Origin: an uncultured Bacillota bacterium
Lineage (GTDB): Bacteria > Bacillota > Clostridia > Oscillospirales > Oscillospiraceae
Direction: 5' to 3'
DNA length: 59,147 nucleotides
Assembly (NCBI GenBank): GCA_947426945.1
Contig: CANEFX010000016.1
Coordinates: forward strand, 1-59,147
Below are positions 1 through 8,275 of the stretch, in pieces; the first letter of the stretch is position 1, and each line of letters starts with the position of its first letter. The notes beneath the pieces are model-generated. The model was not told the DNA's origin, did not search any database, and saw only the letters and a list, made by a program, of their open reading frames with translations. The position numbers and the translations under genes are program-made.

Positions 1-129
1 TACCGGCCTGTACAGCACTTGTTTTGTGGGGGTCTCCACAACTAAATGACTGTAGAAGATGATAAGAGCTACAAAAAAGGACGTTCATTTTTGTTCAAAG
101 TGCAAGATTTTAGTCAGGAGAGGCAGGAT

Positions 130-1023
130 TCAGGCGTGGATGGAGGAGAGGAGTTGACGCCGGGCCCACTGTTTGGTATGGTCTACAAACAGCTGGGTGA
201 TGGTGGACAGGGCGGCGTCTTTTTTGACAGCCACAGCGATATCTCGGATAATGGGCACATCGAAGGATTTGGCCACCACATTGTAGCGGTTGGGGACAAG
301 CATCAGGTCATGGATCACGCTGATGCCTAAGCCCGACTCCACCATAGACAGGATAGCGTAGTCGTCGCTGCTTTCGTAGCGGATTTTGGGCTTTTGCTGG
401 AGCTCATCCAGGAATTTGGCGATTTCGTAATCCTGCTCCTCCCGCACATTGATAAAATCTTCGTGGGACAGCATGTCCACAGGGAAGTAAGGGGCGTCAG
501 CCATGGGGTGGTCCTTGGGGAGTACGGCCACCAGGCTGTCCTGAATCAGGAAGGAGGCATCCAGATCGTCGGCAGTGGGCAGAGCCACGAAGCCACAGTC
601 CACCAGTCCTTTGCGCAGCCAGCCGGCAATTTCGATATACTCCCCGTTGAGCAAGTGGAAATTGATATGGGGATAGGTCTCATGGAAGGACTTTATGATG
701 GCAGGAAGCAGGCCGCAGGAGAAGCTGGAGAAGGTGCCTACCCGGATAGAACCAGAGGTGTGGCTGTGCAGTTCGGCAATGGTGCGGTTGAGGGACTCGT
801 AGCCGGAGCATATGACCTGGAGCTTGGGCAGCAGCATCAGTCCTTCAGAGCTGATCTCAATCCCGGAGCGGTTTCGAGTGAGGAGAGTGACATTCCATGA
901 TTTTTCCAGGTCCGCGATCATCCGGCTGACAGCGGACTGGGTGTAGCCCAGCTGGGCGGCGGCCTTGGTGATGCTGCCGGTCTCAATGGTCTTGAGGTAG
1001 GCGATATACTTCTGAATACTCAC
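130..1023 (-). CDS. LysR family transcriptional regulator
   Basis: A 297-residue LysR-type regulator. Residues 1-62 form the winged helix-turn-helix (AAAQLGYTQSAVSRMIADLE). Residues from about 90 form the two-lobed effector-binding domain (SGSIRVGTFSS, then SMVESGLGISVIHDLML near the C-terminus). Length is normal for the family. The start is GTG (plus-strand cac at 1021-1023), preceded by AAGGGAG. It is divergent from the argCJBD operon across 263 bp. That gap holds a CATTCC-N5-GGAATG palindrome placed as LysR proteins usually bind, so it probably controls itself and the arg operon (inference). The effector cannot be read from sequence. Confidence 0.93.
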   Translation of the reverse strand: MSIQKYIAYLKTIETGSITKAAAQLGYTQSAVSRMIADLEKSWNVTLLTRNRSGIEISSEGLMLLPKLQVICSGYESLNRTIAELHSHTSGSIRVGTFSSFSCGLLPAIIKSFHETYPHINFHLLNGEYIEIAGWLRKGLVDCGFVALPTADDLDASFLIQDSLVAVLPKDHPMADAPYFPVDMLSHEDFINVREEQDYEIAKFLDELQQKPKIRYESSDDYAILSMVESGLGISVIHDLMLVPNRYNVVAKSFDVPIIRDIAVAVKKDAALSTITQLFVDHTKQWARRQLLSSIHA

Positions 1024-1065
1024 AAGGATCGGCTCCCTTCTTTATATGTAATTAACACAAGATTT

Positions 1066-1082
1066 CATTCCAAAAAGGAATG
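1066..1082. promoter_or_regulatory. Candidate LysR operator upstream of argC
   Basis: A perfect 6-5-6 inverted repeat, CATTCC AAAAA GGAATG, that contains a T-N11-A core. Its centre (about 1074) lies about 65 bases before the predicted argC transcription start (about 1139). This is the classical activation position for LysR-family proteins. It also overlaps a TTGGAA that could be the -35 of the lysR promoter on the minus strand, which would allow autorepression. Confidence 0.5.
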
Positions 1083-1103
1083 TTTCACAGAAAAAATCCT
1101 GTC

Positions 1104-1132
1104 TTGTATATTCTGCCTAATGATTATATAAT
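1104..1132 (+). promoter_or_regulatory. Promoter of the argCJBD operon
   Basis: TTGTAT (1104-1109), 17-base spacer, TATAAT (1127-1132). This gives a 5' leader of about 150 bases before argC. A short hairpin (GCCCG...CGGGC, about 1242-1261) lies just ahead of the argC ribosome binding site. AGAATATTCA beside it resembles a half arginine-repressor box, but only weakly. Confidence 0.7.
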
Positions 1133-1286
1133 AGAGGACGGGAAAATTCAACACAATCTATATCGGAGCTTCAAAAAAATACGTAAAAAATCCGGTAAAG
1201 GTTGCGACAGTAGGGTTTCAACGCGTAAAAAGGTTCCCAAAAGCCCGCAAAAAATACGGGCAGAATATTCAAGGAGGTAATGTATC

Positions 1287-2360
1287 ATGATCCGTTTTTC
1301 TGTTTGCGGCGCCGCCAGCTACGCCCTTGGTGAGCTTCTCCGCCTAATGGTGAACCACCCGGAGACCCAGGTGGCCCATCTGGCCGACAGCTTCGCCGCC
1401 GGGCGCAAAATCCAGGACGAGCACCCCGCTCTGGTGGGTTTCTACGACCAGGAGATCCTGCCCCTGGACGACGCCACCATTGATATGATCGTCAGGGACA
1501 GCGACGTGGTGTTCACCGCCGTGGACGCGGGCACCGTGCCCGGCATCGCCGCCAAGGTGCTGGCCGGAGGCAAGAAGTTCATCGACTTCGGCGCCGACAT
1601 CCGCTTCCGTGACGCCAAAACCTGGGAAAAATGGTATCACCTGGAGCACCCAGACTATCAGATGACTAAGGATGCCGTCTACTGTATCCCGGAGGTCATG
1701 CGCGACCTGGCCAAGGGCGCCAGCCTGATTTCCAACCCCGGCTGCTATCCCACCGCCTCCACCTTGGGTCTGATGCCCATTTTGAAGGAGGGAATGGTGG
1801 TGGAGAACACCATCATTGTGGACGCCAAGAGCGGCTTTACCGGAGCCGGCCGCCGGCCCGCCCCCAACAAGCTGCTGGCTGAGGCCAGCAACAGCTTCTG
1901 TGCCTATGCTCTGGGCGGCAGCCACCGCCACACTCCCGAGATTGAGCAGAACATCGCGTATATCACCGGTAAGGACCTGATGAAGCCCGAGACCTGGCAG
2001 TTCATCAATTTCCAGCCCCACCTCACCCCCCAGATCCGTGGCATTGAGGTCACTCTGTACGCCACCCTGAACAAGGATACCAGCGACGAGGAGTTGTTTG
2101 AGCTCTATAATCGTTATTATAAGGACGAGCCCTTTGTCCACGTGTTCCCCGCCAGCAGGCCCGTTCAGACCAAGTGGACGGCCGGCACCAACCTGTGCTG
2201 CATCACCCCCACCTTCGACAAGCGCACCAAGCGCGCCGTGATCAGCTCCGTCATCGACAACATCGGCAAGGGCGCTGCCGGCCAGGCCATCCAGAATATG
2301 AACATCATCTTTGACCTGCCCGAGACCACCGGCCTGATGATCCCCCCGATGTACCCCTGA
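1287..2360 (+). CDS. argC: N-acetyl-gamma-glutamyl-phosphate reductase
   Basis: Reduces N-acetylglutamyl phosphate to the semialdehyde with NADPH, the third step of arginine synthesis. The N-terminal nucleotide-binding fold starts at residue 1 (FSVCGAASYALGELLRL). The catalytic cysteine is about residue 153 in SNPGCYPTAS. The SHRHTPEIEQ and HLTPQIRGI blocks are typical of ArgC. The 357-residue length suits the long form of the family. Start ATG follows AAGGAGGTAATGTATC. It is first in argC-argJ-argB-argD, driven by the promoter at 1104. Confidence 0.97.
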   Translation: MIRFSVCGAASYALGELLRLMVNHPETQVAHLADSFAAGRKIQDEHPALVGFYDQEILPLDDATIDMIVRDSDVVFTAVDAGTVPGIAAKVLAGGKKFIDFGADIRFRDAKTWEKWYHLEHPDYQMTKDAVYCIPEVMRDLAKGASLISNPGCYPTASTLGLMPILKEGMVVENTIIVDAKSGFTGAGRRPAPNKLLAEASNSFCAYALGGSHRHTPEIEQNIAYITGKDLMKPETWQFINFQPHLTPQIRGIEVTLYATLNKDTSDEELFELYNRYYKDEPFVHVFPASRPVQTKWTAGTNLCCITPTFDKRTKRAVISSVIDNIGKGAAGQAIQNMNIIFDLPETTGLMIPPMYP

Positions 2361-2425
2361 TTTGTCAGTGAAACGGCCTCCGGGCCGGATGTGCATAAGA
2401 ATGATTTGGAAAGGAGCAATGTACT

Positions 2426-3649
2426 ATGGCGTATAAAGTTATCGAAGGCGGCAGCATTACCAGTCCCAAGGGATATCTGGCAGGGGCCTGCTATGTGGGC
2501 GTGAAGAGCCGCAAGAGCGAGAAGCCCGATGTGGCCATCCTCTACTCTCAGGAGCCAGCCTCCTGCGCGGCCCTGTTTACCACAAACAAGTTCTGTGCCG
2601 CCCCCGTCCTGCTGGGACGGGAGGTGCTGAAGAAGGGTAAGGCACGGGCCGTGGTTATCAACAGCGGCAACGCCAACGCCGCCACCGGTGAGCAGGGCCT
2701 GGAGAATGCCAAGAAGGTAGAGGTTCTGGCGGAGGAGCTGCTGGGTCTGGGAGAGGACGAGGTTTTTGTCAGCTCCACCGGCGTTATCGGACAGCAGCTG
2801 CCTGTGGAAAAGGTGCTGGACGGGGTGCGCCGCATCGTGCCCGCTTTGTCTGTGGAGCAGGGCACCGATGCCGCCTGGGCCATTATGACCACCGACCTGG
2901 TGAAAAAGGAAGTGGCCTATGAGCTGGAGCTGTCCGGCGGCACCATCCGTATTGGCGCTATGGCCAAGGGCTCCGGCATGATTCACCCCAATATGGCCAC
3001 TACTCTCAGCTATGTCACCACCGACGCCAAGGTGGAAGCCTCTCTTCTCCAGGGGATGCTGAAGGCCTCTGCTGACAAGAGCTTTAACATGCTCACTGTG
3101 GACGGGGATACCTCCACCAACGATTCCCTGTTCTTGTTCGCCAACGGCGCCTCCGGCGTCGCTATTGAGAGCGAGGAGGACAAGGCTGCCTTTGCCGCCC
3201 TTCTGGACGACATCTGCATCGACATGGCCCGCCGTATCGCCTCCGACGGCGAGGGTGCCACCCATCTGATGATTGTGGAGTCCAAGGGCCTGCCCACCGA
3301 GCAGGACGCCCGCCTGGTGGCCCGTTCCATTGCTGGCTCCACCTTGTTCAAAGCCGCCCTTTTTGGCAAGGATGCCAACTGGGGCCGAATTATGGCCGCC
3401 GCCGGTTACTCCGGAGCGGATGTAGATCCTACCAAGGCCGATTGTATCCTGAAGAGCGCCGCCGGCGAGGTGGTGGTGATGGAGGCCGGCTTCGGTACGG
3501 ATTTCAGCGAGGAGCTGGCCAAGCAGGTGCTCACCGAGCATGACGTAACCATCATTGTGGATTTCCACAGCGGCAACGGCCAGGCCACCGCCTTCGGCTG
3601 CGACCTGACTTACGATTACGTGAAGATCAACGGCGATTACCGCTCTTGA
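2426..3649 (+). CDS. argJ: Bifunctional ornithine acetyltransferase / N-acetylglutamate synthase
   Basis: Transfers the acetyl group from N-acetylornithine back to glutamate, giving the cyclic arginine pathway; many members also use acetyl-CoA. The precursor is 407 residues. The autoprocessing site is in KGSGMIHPNMATTLSYV, where cleavage before Thr192 makes the alpha and beta chains and exposes the Thr nucleophile. The C-terminus (SGNGQATAFGCDLTYDYVKING) is characteristic. Start ATG follows GGAAAGGAGC. It lies 65 bp after argC. No argA-like gene is seen here, in keeping with the recycling pathway. Confidence 0.97.
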   Translation: MAYKVIEGGSITSPKGYLAGACYVGVKSRKSEKPDVAILYSQEPASCAALFTTNKFCAAPVLLGREVLKKGKARAVVINSGNANAATGEQGLENAKKVEVLAEELLGLGEDEVFVSSTGVIGQQLPVEKVLDGVRRIVPALSVEQGTDAAWAIMTTDLVKKEVAYELELSGGTIRIGAMAKGSGMIHPNMATTLSYVTTDAKVEASLLQGMLKASADKSFNMLTVDGDTSTNDSLFLFANGASGVAIESEEDKAAFAALLDDICIDMARRIASDGEGATHLMIVESKGLPTEQDARLVARSIAGSTLFKAALFGKDANWGRIMAAAGYSGADVDPTKADCILKSAAGEVVVMEAGFGTDFSEELAKQVLTEHDVTIIVDFHSGNGQATAFGCDLTYDYVKINGDYRS

Positions 3650-3667
3650 TTTTTGGGAGGGCACGCA

Positions 3668-4549
3668 GTGAACGAAATTGCCAATAAAGTTGAAACCATG
3701 CTGGAGGCCATGCCCTACCTGAGCAGGTATGCCGGCAAAATTGTGGTCATTAAATACGGCGGCAACGCCATGATCAACGAAGAGCTGAAGGCCAATGTTA
3801 TCAAGGATGTGGTGCTGCTGAAAGCCATGGGCCTCAAGCCTGTGCTGTGTCACGGCGGCGGCCCCGGCATCAACAAGATGCTGGAGCAGCTGGACATCCC
3901 CGTAAAATTTATCAATGGACTGCGCTATACCTCCGCCGAGATCATCCGGGTGGTGGAGATGGTGCTCATCGGCCAGGTGAACAGTGAGCTGGTGGGCCGC
4001 ATCAATGCCCAAGGCGGAAAAGCGGTGGGCCTGTCTGGCATCAGCGGGAACCTGTTCCAGTGCGTCCAGCGCAGCGAGGAGCTGGGTTATGTGGGCGATG
4101 TGGTCCAGGTGAACGCCGGCCCGGTGCTGGCCATGCTGGATGCCGGTTACATCCCCGTGGTGGCCCCCGTGGGCACCGACGGGAAGGGAAACAGCTTCAA
4201 TATCAACGGCGACACCGCCGCCAGCAAGCTGGCCGGAGCGTTGAAGGCGGAGAAGCTGATGATCCTTACCGATATTGAGGGTCTGTGCAACGATATCAAG
4301 GTGCGGGACGTGATCTCTTACCTGAATGTGGCCGATGTTCAGGGCCTGAAGGATCAGGGTACCATCGCCGGCGGTATGATCCCCAAGGTGGACTGCTGTG
4401 TGCAGGCCATTGAGGAGGGTGTGACCAGCGTTCACATCATCGACGGCCGCCAGCCCCACAGCATGTTGTATGAGGCTTTTTCCAGCGAAGGCATCGGCAC
4501 TACTGTGGGAACCGCTCAGCCCAGCGTGGGCATCAAGTGGAATCAGTAA
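3668..4549 (+). CDS. argB: Acetylglutamate kinase
   Basis: Phosphorylates N-acetylglutamate with ATP, the second step of arginine synthesis. Amino-acid kinase fold: VVIKYGGNAM near residue 25, the CHGGGPGINKML glycine-rich substrate loop, SFNINGDTAASKLA and MILTDIEGL nucleotide-site segments, and GGMIPKVDCC. I place the start at GTG 3668 because GGGAGG ends at 3660, seven bases before it. A TTG at 3653 in the same frame would put the Shine-Dalgarno inside the gene. The resulting protein is about 293 residues. Confidence 0.96.
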   Translation: MNEIANKVETMLEAMPYLSRYAGKIVVIKYGGNAMINEELKANVIKDVVLLKAMGLKPVLCHGGGPGINKMLEQLDIPVKFINGLRYTSAEIIRVVEMVLIGQVNSELVGRINAQGGKAVGLSGISGNLFQCVQRSEELGYVGDVVQVNAGPVLAMLDAGYIPVVAPVGTDGKGNSFNINGDTAASKLAGALKAEKLMILTDIEGLCNDIKVRDVISYLNVADVQGLKDQGTIAGGMIPKVDCCVQAIEEGVTSVHIIDGRQPHSMLYEAFSSEGIGTTVGTAQPSVGIKWNQ

Positions 4550-4594
4550 GATTGCGCGCGAGCGCACAATAAAATTTGTTAGGAGGATATCTCT

Positions 4595-5821
4595 ATGCTT
4601 CAGAATTACACAAGCAATGCCGCCGCCATCGCCGATGCCGACAAGTATCTGTATGGCAACCATGCCCGTATGCCCATCGTCATGGATCGTGGCGAGGGCT
4701 GCTATGTGTGGGACCTGGACGGCCGGAAGTTCCTGGACTTTGTGGGCGGCATCGCCGTCAACGGCCTGGGCCACTGCCACCCCGCCATCGTGAAGGCGAT
4801 GGAGGAGCGTGCTCACACCATGCTCCACTGCTCCAACTATTACTATAACGCCCCCGCCATTCAGGTCTGCAAGATGATCGTGGAGAACAGCTGCTTTGAG
4901 AAGGTGCTTTTTGCCAACTCCGGCGCCGAGGCTAACGAGGGCCAGATCAAGCTGGCCCGTAAGTACGCCGTGGACCACGGCCATCCCGAGCGCTATGTGG
5001 TCATCAGTATGCTGAAGAGCTTCCACGGCCGCACTCTGGCCACCGCCACTGCCACCGGCCAGGAGATCGTCCACAACCCCAAGTGGTACTCTCCTCTGCC
5101 CGAGGGCTTCCGCTACGCTGAGTTCAATAACCTGGAGTCCGTCAAGGAGCAGCTGGACGACAAGGTCTGCGCTATCCTCACCGAGCCCGTCCAGGGCGAG
5201 GGCGGTGTGCGTCCTGCCACCAAGGAGTTCCTTCAGGGCCTGCGTGACATCTGTGACGAGCGGGGTATCCTGCTGATGTTCGATGAGGTGCAGGTGGGCT
5301 CCGGCCGTACCGGCAAGCTCTTTGCCCATCAGAACTTCGGTGTGGAGCCAGACACCTGCTCCATGGCCAAGGCGCTGGGCTCCGGTGTGCCTATCGGCGC
5401 GATCTGCGCCCGGGGTGACGCTGCCCAGACTTTGATTCCAGGCACCCACGGCTCCACCTTCGCCGGCGGGCCCCTGGCCTGCGGCCTGGCCGCCGCCACC
5501 CTGGACACCATGCTCAACGAGGGCGTGATGGACAACGCCGTCAAGGTGGGCGAGCACTTCCGCGCCGAGCTTCAGAAGATGGTCGATAAGCACCCCGGTG
5601 TGGCCAAGGAGGTCCGCGGTCTGGGCATGATCAACGGTGTGGAGCTTACCGACAACGAGCTGGGCCCCCAGATCGTCAACAAATGCTTCGAGCAGGACGT
5701 GCTCATCAACTGCACCGCCGGCAACGTGCTGCGCTTCATCCCGCCTCTGATCGCCACCGAGGCTGAGTGCGATATAGTGGTTGCCGCTATTGACAAGGCC
5801 CTCACTGAACTGGGCAAGTAA
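4595..5821 (+). CDS. argD: Acetylornithine aminotransferase
   Basis: A PLP-dependent class III aminotransferase that converts N-acetylglutamate semialdehyde plus glutamate to N-acetylornithine. ANSGAEANEGQIKLARKYA, SFHGRTLATATATG, EPVQGEGGV and LLMFDEVQVGSGRTGKLFAH are family blocks. The PLP lysine is about Lys259 in SMAKALGSGVPIG. Length 408 is normal. The ribosome binding site is TTAGGAGGATATCTCT before ATG. It is last in the arg operon. argF, argG and argH are not in the window and must lie elsewhere. Confidence 0.96.
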   Translation: MLQNYTSNAAAIADADKYLYGNHARMPIVMDRGEGCYVWDLDGRKFLDFVGGIAVNGLGHCHPAIVKAMEERAHTMLHCSNYYYNAPAIQVCKMIVENSCFEKVLFANSGAEANEGQIKLARKYAVDHGHPERYVVISMLKSFHGRTLATATATGQEIVHNPKWYSPLPEGFRYAEFNNLESVKEQLDDKVCAILTEPVQGEGGVRPATKEFLQGLRDICDERGILLMFDEVQVGSGRTGKLFAHQNFGVEPDTCSMAKALGSGVPIGAICARGDAAQTLIPGTHGSTFAGGPLACGLAAATLDTMLNEGVMDNAVKVGEHFRAELQKMVDKHPGVAKEVRGLGMINGVELTDNELGPQIVNKCFEQDVLINCTAGNVLRFIPPLIATEAECDIVVAAIDKALTELGK

Positions 5822-5833
5822 GGTATTTCTGTC

Positions 5834-5868
5834 TTGGCAGGCGGACCCAGTCGGCGTCCGCCTGCCAG
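5834..5868 (+). terminator. Hairpin at the end of the arg operon
   Basis: GGCAGGCGGAC (5836-5846) pairs with GTCCGCCTGCC (5856-5866) around a 9-base loop. The stem is strong but no U-tract follows, so this may stabilise the 3' end or terminate inefficiently rather than act as a textbook terminator. Confidence 0.5.
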
Positions 5869-6054
5869 GGATAGCTGAGTATGCTCTCCTCTGACATGAA
5901 AGATTTCCTGCAAGAATGTGCCGCGGTTCAAAGATAGTTGTGATAACGCATAATTAAATTTTGAGCGCTTCTTTTTCTTTTGGCAAAAACCGCTGATAAT
6001 ATGTGTTGAATCCTATTTCCTCTTTGGAAAAGCTGAAATTTATCAGAAAAAGAC

Positions 6055-6083
6055 TTGCGTTTTTGTCAGTGCTGTAGTATAAT
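6055..6083 (+). promoter_or_regulatory. Promoter of nhaC
   Basis: TTGCGT (6055-6060), 17-base spacer, TATAAT (6078-6083). The expected start of transcription is about 6090, the first base of the leader's first hairpin. Confidence 0.65.
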
Positions 6084-6089
6084 AAATCA

Positions 6090-6300
6090 ACGGCCCAAAT
6101 TGGGCCGTCCGCCGCGTCCGGACGCGGCGGAAACGAGGAGAGAAATAGGGGAGAAGAGGTGTTGCGATTGACCCTGCGCGGCATACCCACGGATTACCAG
6201 AAAACGTGACGTTACCCCCAAAAAATGCATTTGTTTGTCTCGGGGCCTAACCGGCTCCCGAACAAGGGAGTGTATGCATTAAGAAAGGTTGGTAAAATCA
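6090..6300 (+). promoter_or_regulatory. Structured 5' leader of nhaC
   Basis: The predicted transcript opens with two abutting palindromes. ACGGCCCAA-A-TTGGGCCGT is at 6090-6108, and a perfect 22-base palindrome is at 6109-6130 (arms CCGCCGCGTCC / GGACGCGGCGG). Further down, AATGCAT near 6225 pairs with ATGCATT at 6274-6280. This encloses TTGTT/AACAA and CGGG/CCCG helices and ends next to the ribosome binding site. A possible 16-codon leader ORF (GTG 6159 to TGA 6209) follows GGGGAGAAGA. This is a candidate cis-acting RNA, but it matches no riboswitch class I can name. Confidence 0.45.
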
Positions 6301-7785
6301 GTGAGTGAAGAAAAGAAAACCTCCGGCCGCATGCCAAAGCTGTGGGAGGCCTGTATTACCCTGGCCATCCTGATTTTTGTACTGGCAGTTGGTATTATGC
6401 ACTATGGCGTCGACCCCCACGTCCCCATGTTTGTGGGCGTCTGTGCCGCCGCCGGGATGGCCATGTACCTGGGCTACAAGTGGGAAGAGATTGAGAAGTC
6501 CATGATGGACGGCATCTATAAGGCCCTCCAGTCCTGCTGTATCCTGATTATCGTCGGTATCCTCATCGGTGTGTGGATCAACGCCGGCGTGGTGCCCGCC
6601 ATGGTCTACTACGGACTGAAGATCCTGCACCCCGCCATCTTCTTTGTTGCCGTCGTGCTGATCTGCTCCATCACCTCCCTGGCCACCGGCACCTCCTGGG
6701 GCACCATGGGCACCATGGGCGTGGCCTTTATGGGCATCGGCTTCGGCCTGGGCATGAGCCCCGCCATGACCGCCGGCGCCATCCTGTCCGGCGCCTACTT
6801 CGGCGATAAGATGTCTCCCCTGTCCGATACCACCAACCTGGCCCCTGCTATGGCCGGTACCGATGTCATGAGCCACGTGAAGGCTATGCTGCTGCCCACC
6901 GCTGTGACCTATGGCATCACCCTGGTGGCCTTTGGTGTGCTGGGTGCTATGCAGTATCACGGCGGCGATGCCGACATGAGCCGGGTGGTCGAGTTCTCCA
7001 ACGCCCTGAACTCCGCCAACGGCGGCGTGTTTAACATCAATCCCCTGTTGCTCCTGCCCCCCGTTATCGTGATCGTGGCGGTGGCTATGAAGGTGCCAGC
7101 CATTCCCGGCATCACTCTGGGCATCTTTGCCGGCGCTGTTCTGGGTATCATTTTCCAGGGCGGTGCCTGCACCCCAGGCACCCTGTTTGATTTCGGTATC
7201 AACGGCTACTACTTCAGCGACGAGGCCCTGGCCATGTTCGACGCCACCCTCTCTGAGGAGACCGCCTATACCATGACCCGCCTGCTGGAGAGCGGCGGCA
7301 TTCTGGGTATGATGTTCTCCGTCTCCATGACCATCATCGCCATGATGTTCGGCGGAATTATGGAGTACACCCACCAGCTGGAGGTCGTTGTCAACCAGCT
7401 CAAGAAGCTGGCCAAGGGTCCCGCCGGTCTGGTTGCCCTCACCGAGGTCACCTGCGTGATCTCCAACGCCACCATGCCCGAGCAGTACATCTCCATTGTG
7501 GTCCCCGGCCGTATGTATGCCGACGAGTACCGCAAGATGGGCCTGCATCCCACTGTGCTGTCCTCCGCTCTGGAGGGCGCCGGCACCGTGACCTCCGCCC
7601 TGATCCCCTGGAACACCTGCGGCGTATTTATTTCTGATACACTGAATATCGATGTTGCCCACTATGGCCCCTGGGCTCTGTTCAACTGGATGATGCCCAT
7701 TATCAATTTCTTGTTCGCCGCTGTGGGCCTCACCCTGAAGGATCTGGATGGCAAGCCCTTCCGGAAAAAAGCCGCCAAGGTCTGA
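6301..7785 (+). CDS. nhaC: Na+/H+ antiporter, NhaC family
   Basis: A secondary transporter that exchanges cytoplasmic Na+ for protons; some family members carry other small solutes such as malate/lactate. About 12 hydrophobic segments are visible. The family signature SGAYFGDKMSPLSDTTNLA lies near residues 165-183, and TSLATGTSWGTMGTMGVAF and ALIPWNTCGVF are further conserved blocks. GTG 6301 is preferred as start because AGAAAGG lies 12 bases before it; a TTG at 6289 would directly abut that site. The product is 494 residues in the cytoplasmic membrane. It is monocistronic, between a leader and a strong terminator. Confidence 0.93.
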   Translation: MSEEKKTSGRMPKLWEACITLAILIFVLAVGIMHYGVDPHVPMFVGVCAAAGMAMYLGYKWEEIEKSMMDGIYKALQSCCILIIVGILIGVWINAGVVPAMVYYGLKILHPAIFFVAVVLICSITSLATGTSWGTMGTMGVAFMGIGFGLGMSPAMTAGAILSGAYFGDKMSPLSDTTNLAPAMAGTDVMSHVKAMLLPTAVTYGITLVAFGVLGAMQYHGGDADMSRVVEFSNALNSANGGVFNINPLLLLPPVIVIVAVAMKVPAIPGITLGIFAGAVLGIIFQGGACTPGTLFDFGINGYYFSDEALAMFDATLSEETAYTMTRLLESGGILGMMFSVSMTIIAMMFGGIMEYTHQLEVVVNQLKKLAKGPAGLVALTEVTCVISNATMPEQYISIVVPGRMYADEYRKMGLHPTVLSSALEGAGTVTSALIPWNTCGVFISDTLNIDVAHYGPWALFNWMMPIINFLFAAVGLTLKDLDGKPFRKKAAKV

Positions 7786-7877
7786 GTGTCTGCGATATTT
7801 ACGACTACAATCTGAAAAAGGGAGCCCGCCAGGCGGCCAATGTCATTCGCTTTAACACGACACCCGCAAAAAGCAAA

Positions 7878-7919
7878 GCACCCCCGCCCGATTGCAAAAT
7901 CGGGTAGGGGTGCCTTTTT
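7878..7919 (+). terminator. Intrinsic terminator after nhaC
   Basis: GCACCCC...GCCCGAT pairs with ATCGGGT...GGGGTGC around a short TGCAAA loop, followed by CTTTTTC. A clear rho-independent terminator. Confidence 0.9.
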
Positions 7920-7949
7920 CACAAACTTTCGGAATTTGTAGTGTAGGTC

Positions 7950-7978
7950 TTGAAATTTCGTCCGCTATGGGGTAAAAT
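7950..7978 (+). promoter_or_regulatory. Promoter of the RCC1/SLH gene
   Basis: TTGAAA (7950-7955), 17-base spacer, TAAAAT (7973-7978). Transcription would start near 7985, giving a leader of about 314 bases. Confidence 0.55.
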
Positions 7979-8175
7979 CATATCGGAAACATAAATTGCG
8001 GCAGAGCATAGCGGGCGGCAACCCGCTATGCTCCGATGAAGAGTGATACCCCACTCAACACCATAGTCTCGATAGACTACACCGTATCTCCCATTATACT
8101 GTCATATCGCCCAATTTGCAACAGGAAACAGTTTGAAATGGGTTTGGTGTTTCGCTTTGATTGAATTTCAGTCAG

Positions 8176-8209
8176 GCGGTGTTGAGTTATACGCTCAACA
8201 CCGCTTTTT
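8176..8209 (+). terminator. Leader terminator (attenuator) before the RCC1/SLH gene
   Basis: GCGGTGTTGAG (8176-8186), loop TTATACG, CTCAACACCGC (8194-8204), then TTTTTA. An 11-bp perfect stem with a U-tract, placed 90 bases before the start codon of the gene it would control. Confidence 0.8.
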
Positions 8210-8212
8210 ATG

Positions 8213-8275
8213 TTTCCAACGGAAGCCCCGGGCGGGGGCAATTCCCCCGCCCGCCCTTCGGGGCTTCGTTGGAAA
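8213..8275. repeat. Long imperfect inverted repeat
   Basis: Three nested arm pairs: TTTCCAAC / GTTGGAAA, GAAGCCCC / GGGGCTTC and GGGCGGGGG / CCCCCGCCC around CAATT. There is a one-base bulge and a seven-base asymmetric loop. It is far richer in GC than its surroundings and sits just before the ribosome binding site. It could be an interspersed REP/MITE-like repeat or a second attenuator hairpin. Confidence 0.6.

Noticed and set aside
46-330. A 94-codon plus-strand frame at the left edge
   Set aside because: It overlaps the 3' end of the LysR gene in antisense and has no start signal.
2165-5593. A 1142-codon open frame on the minus strand across argC, argJ, argB and argD
   Set aside because: It is antisense to four well-recognised genes, has a His/Gly/Leu-rich composition typical of shadow frames in GC-rich coding DNA, and has no ribosome site or family.
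6298-7662. A 454-codon minus-strand frame opposite nhaC
   Set aside because: Composition is His/Gly/Asp-rich as expected from the complement of GC-rich third positions; no start signal; the plus strand is a clear NhaC.
8004-8062. Hammerhead ribozyme or cyclic-di-GMP riboswitch in the RCC1-SLH leader
   Set aside because: A GATGA-like stretch beside a 5-bp stem recalls the hammerhead core, but the required GAAA and CUGAUGA do not fit; the conserved cyclic-di-GMP-I core (GGGCAAACC) is absent.
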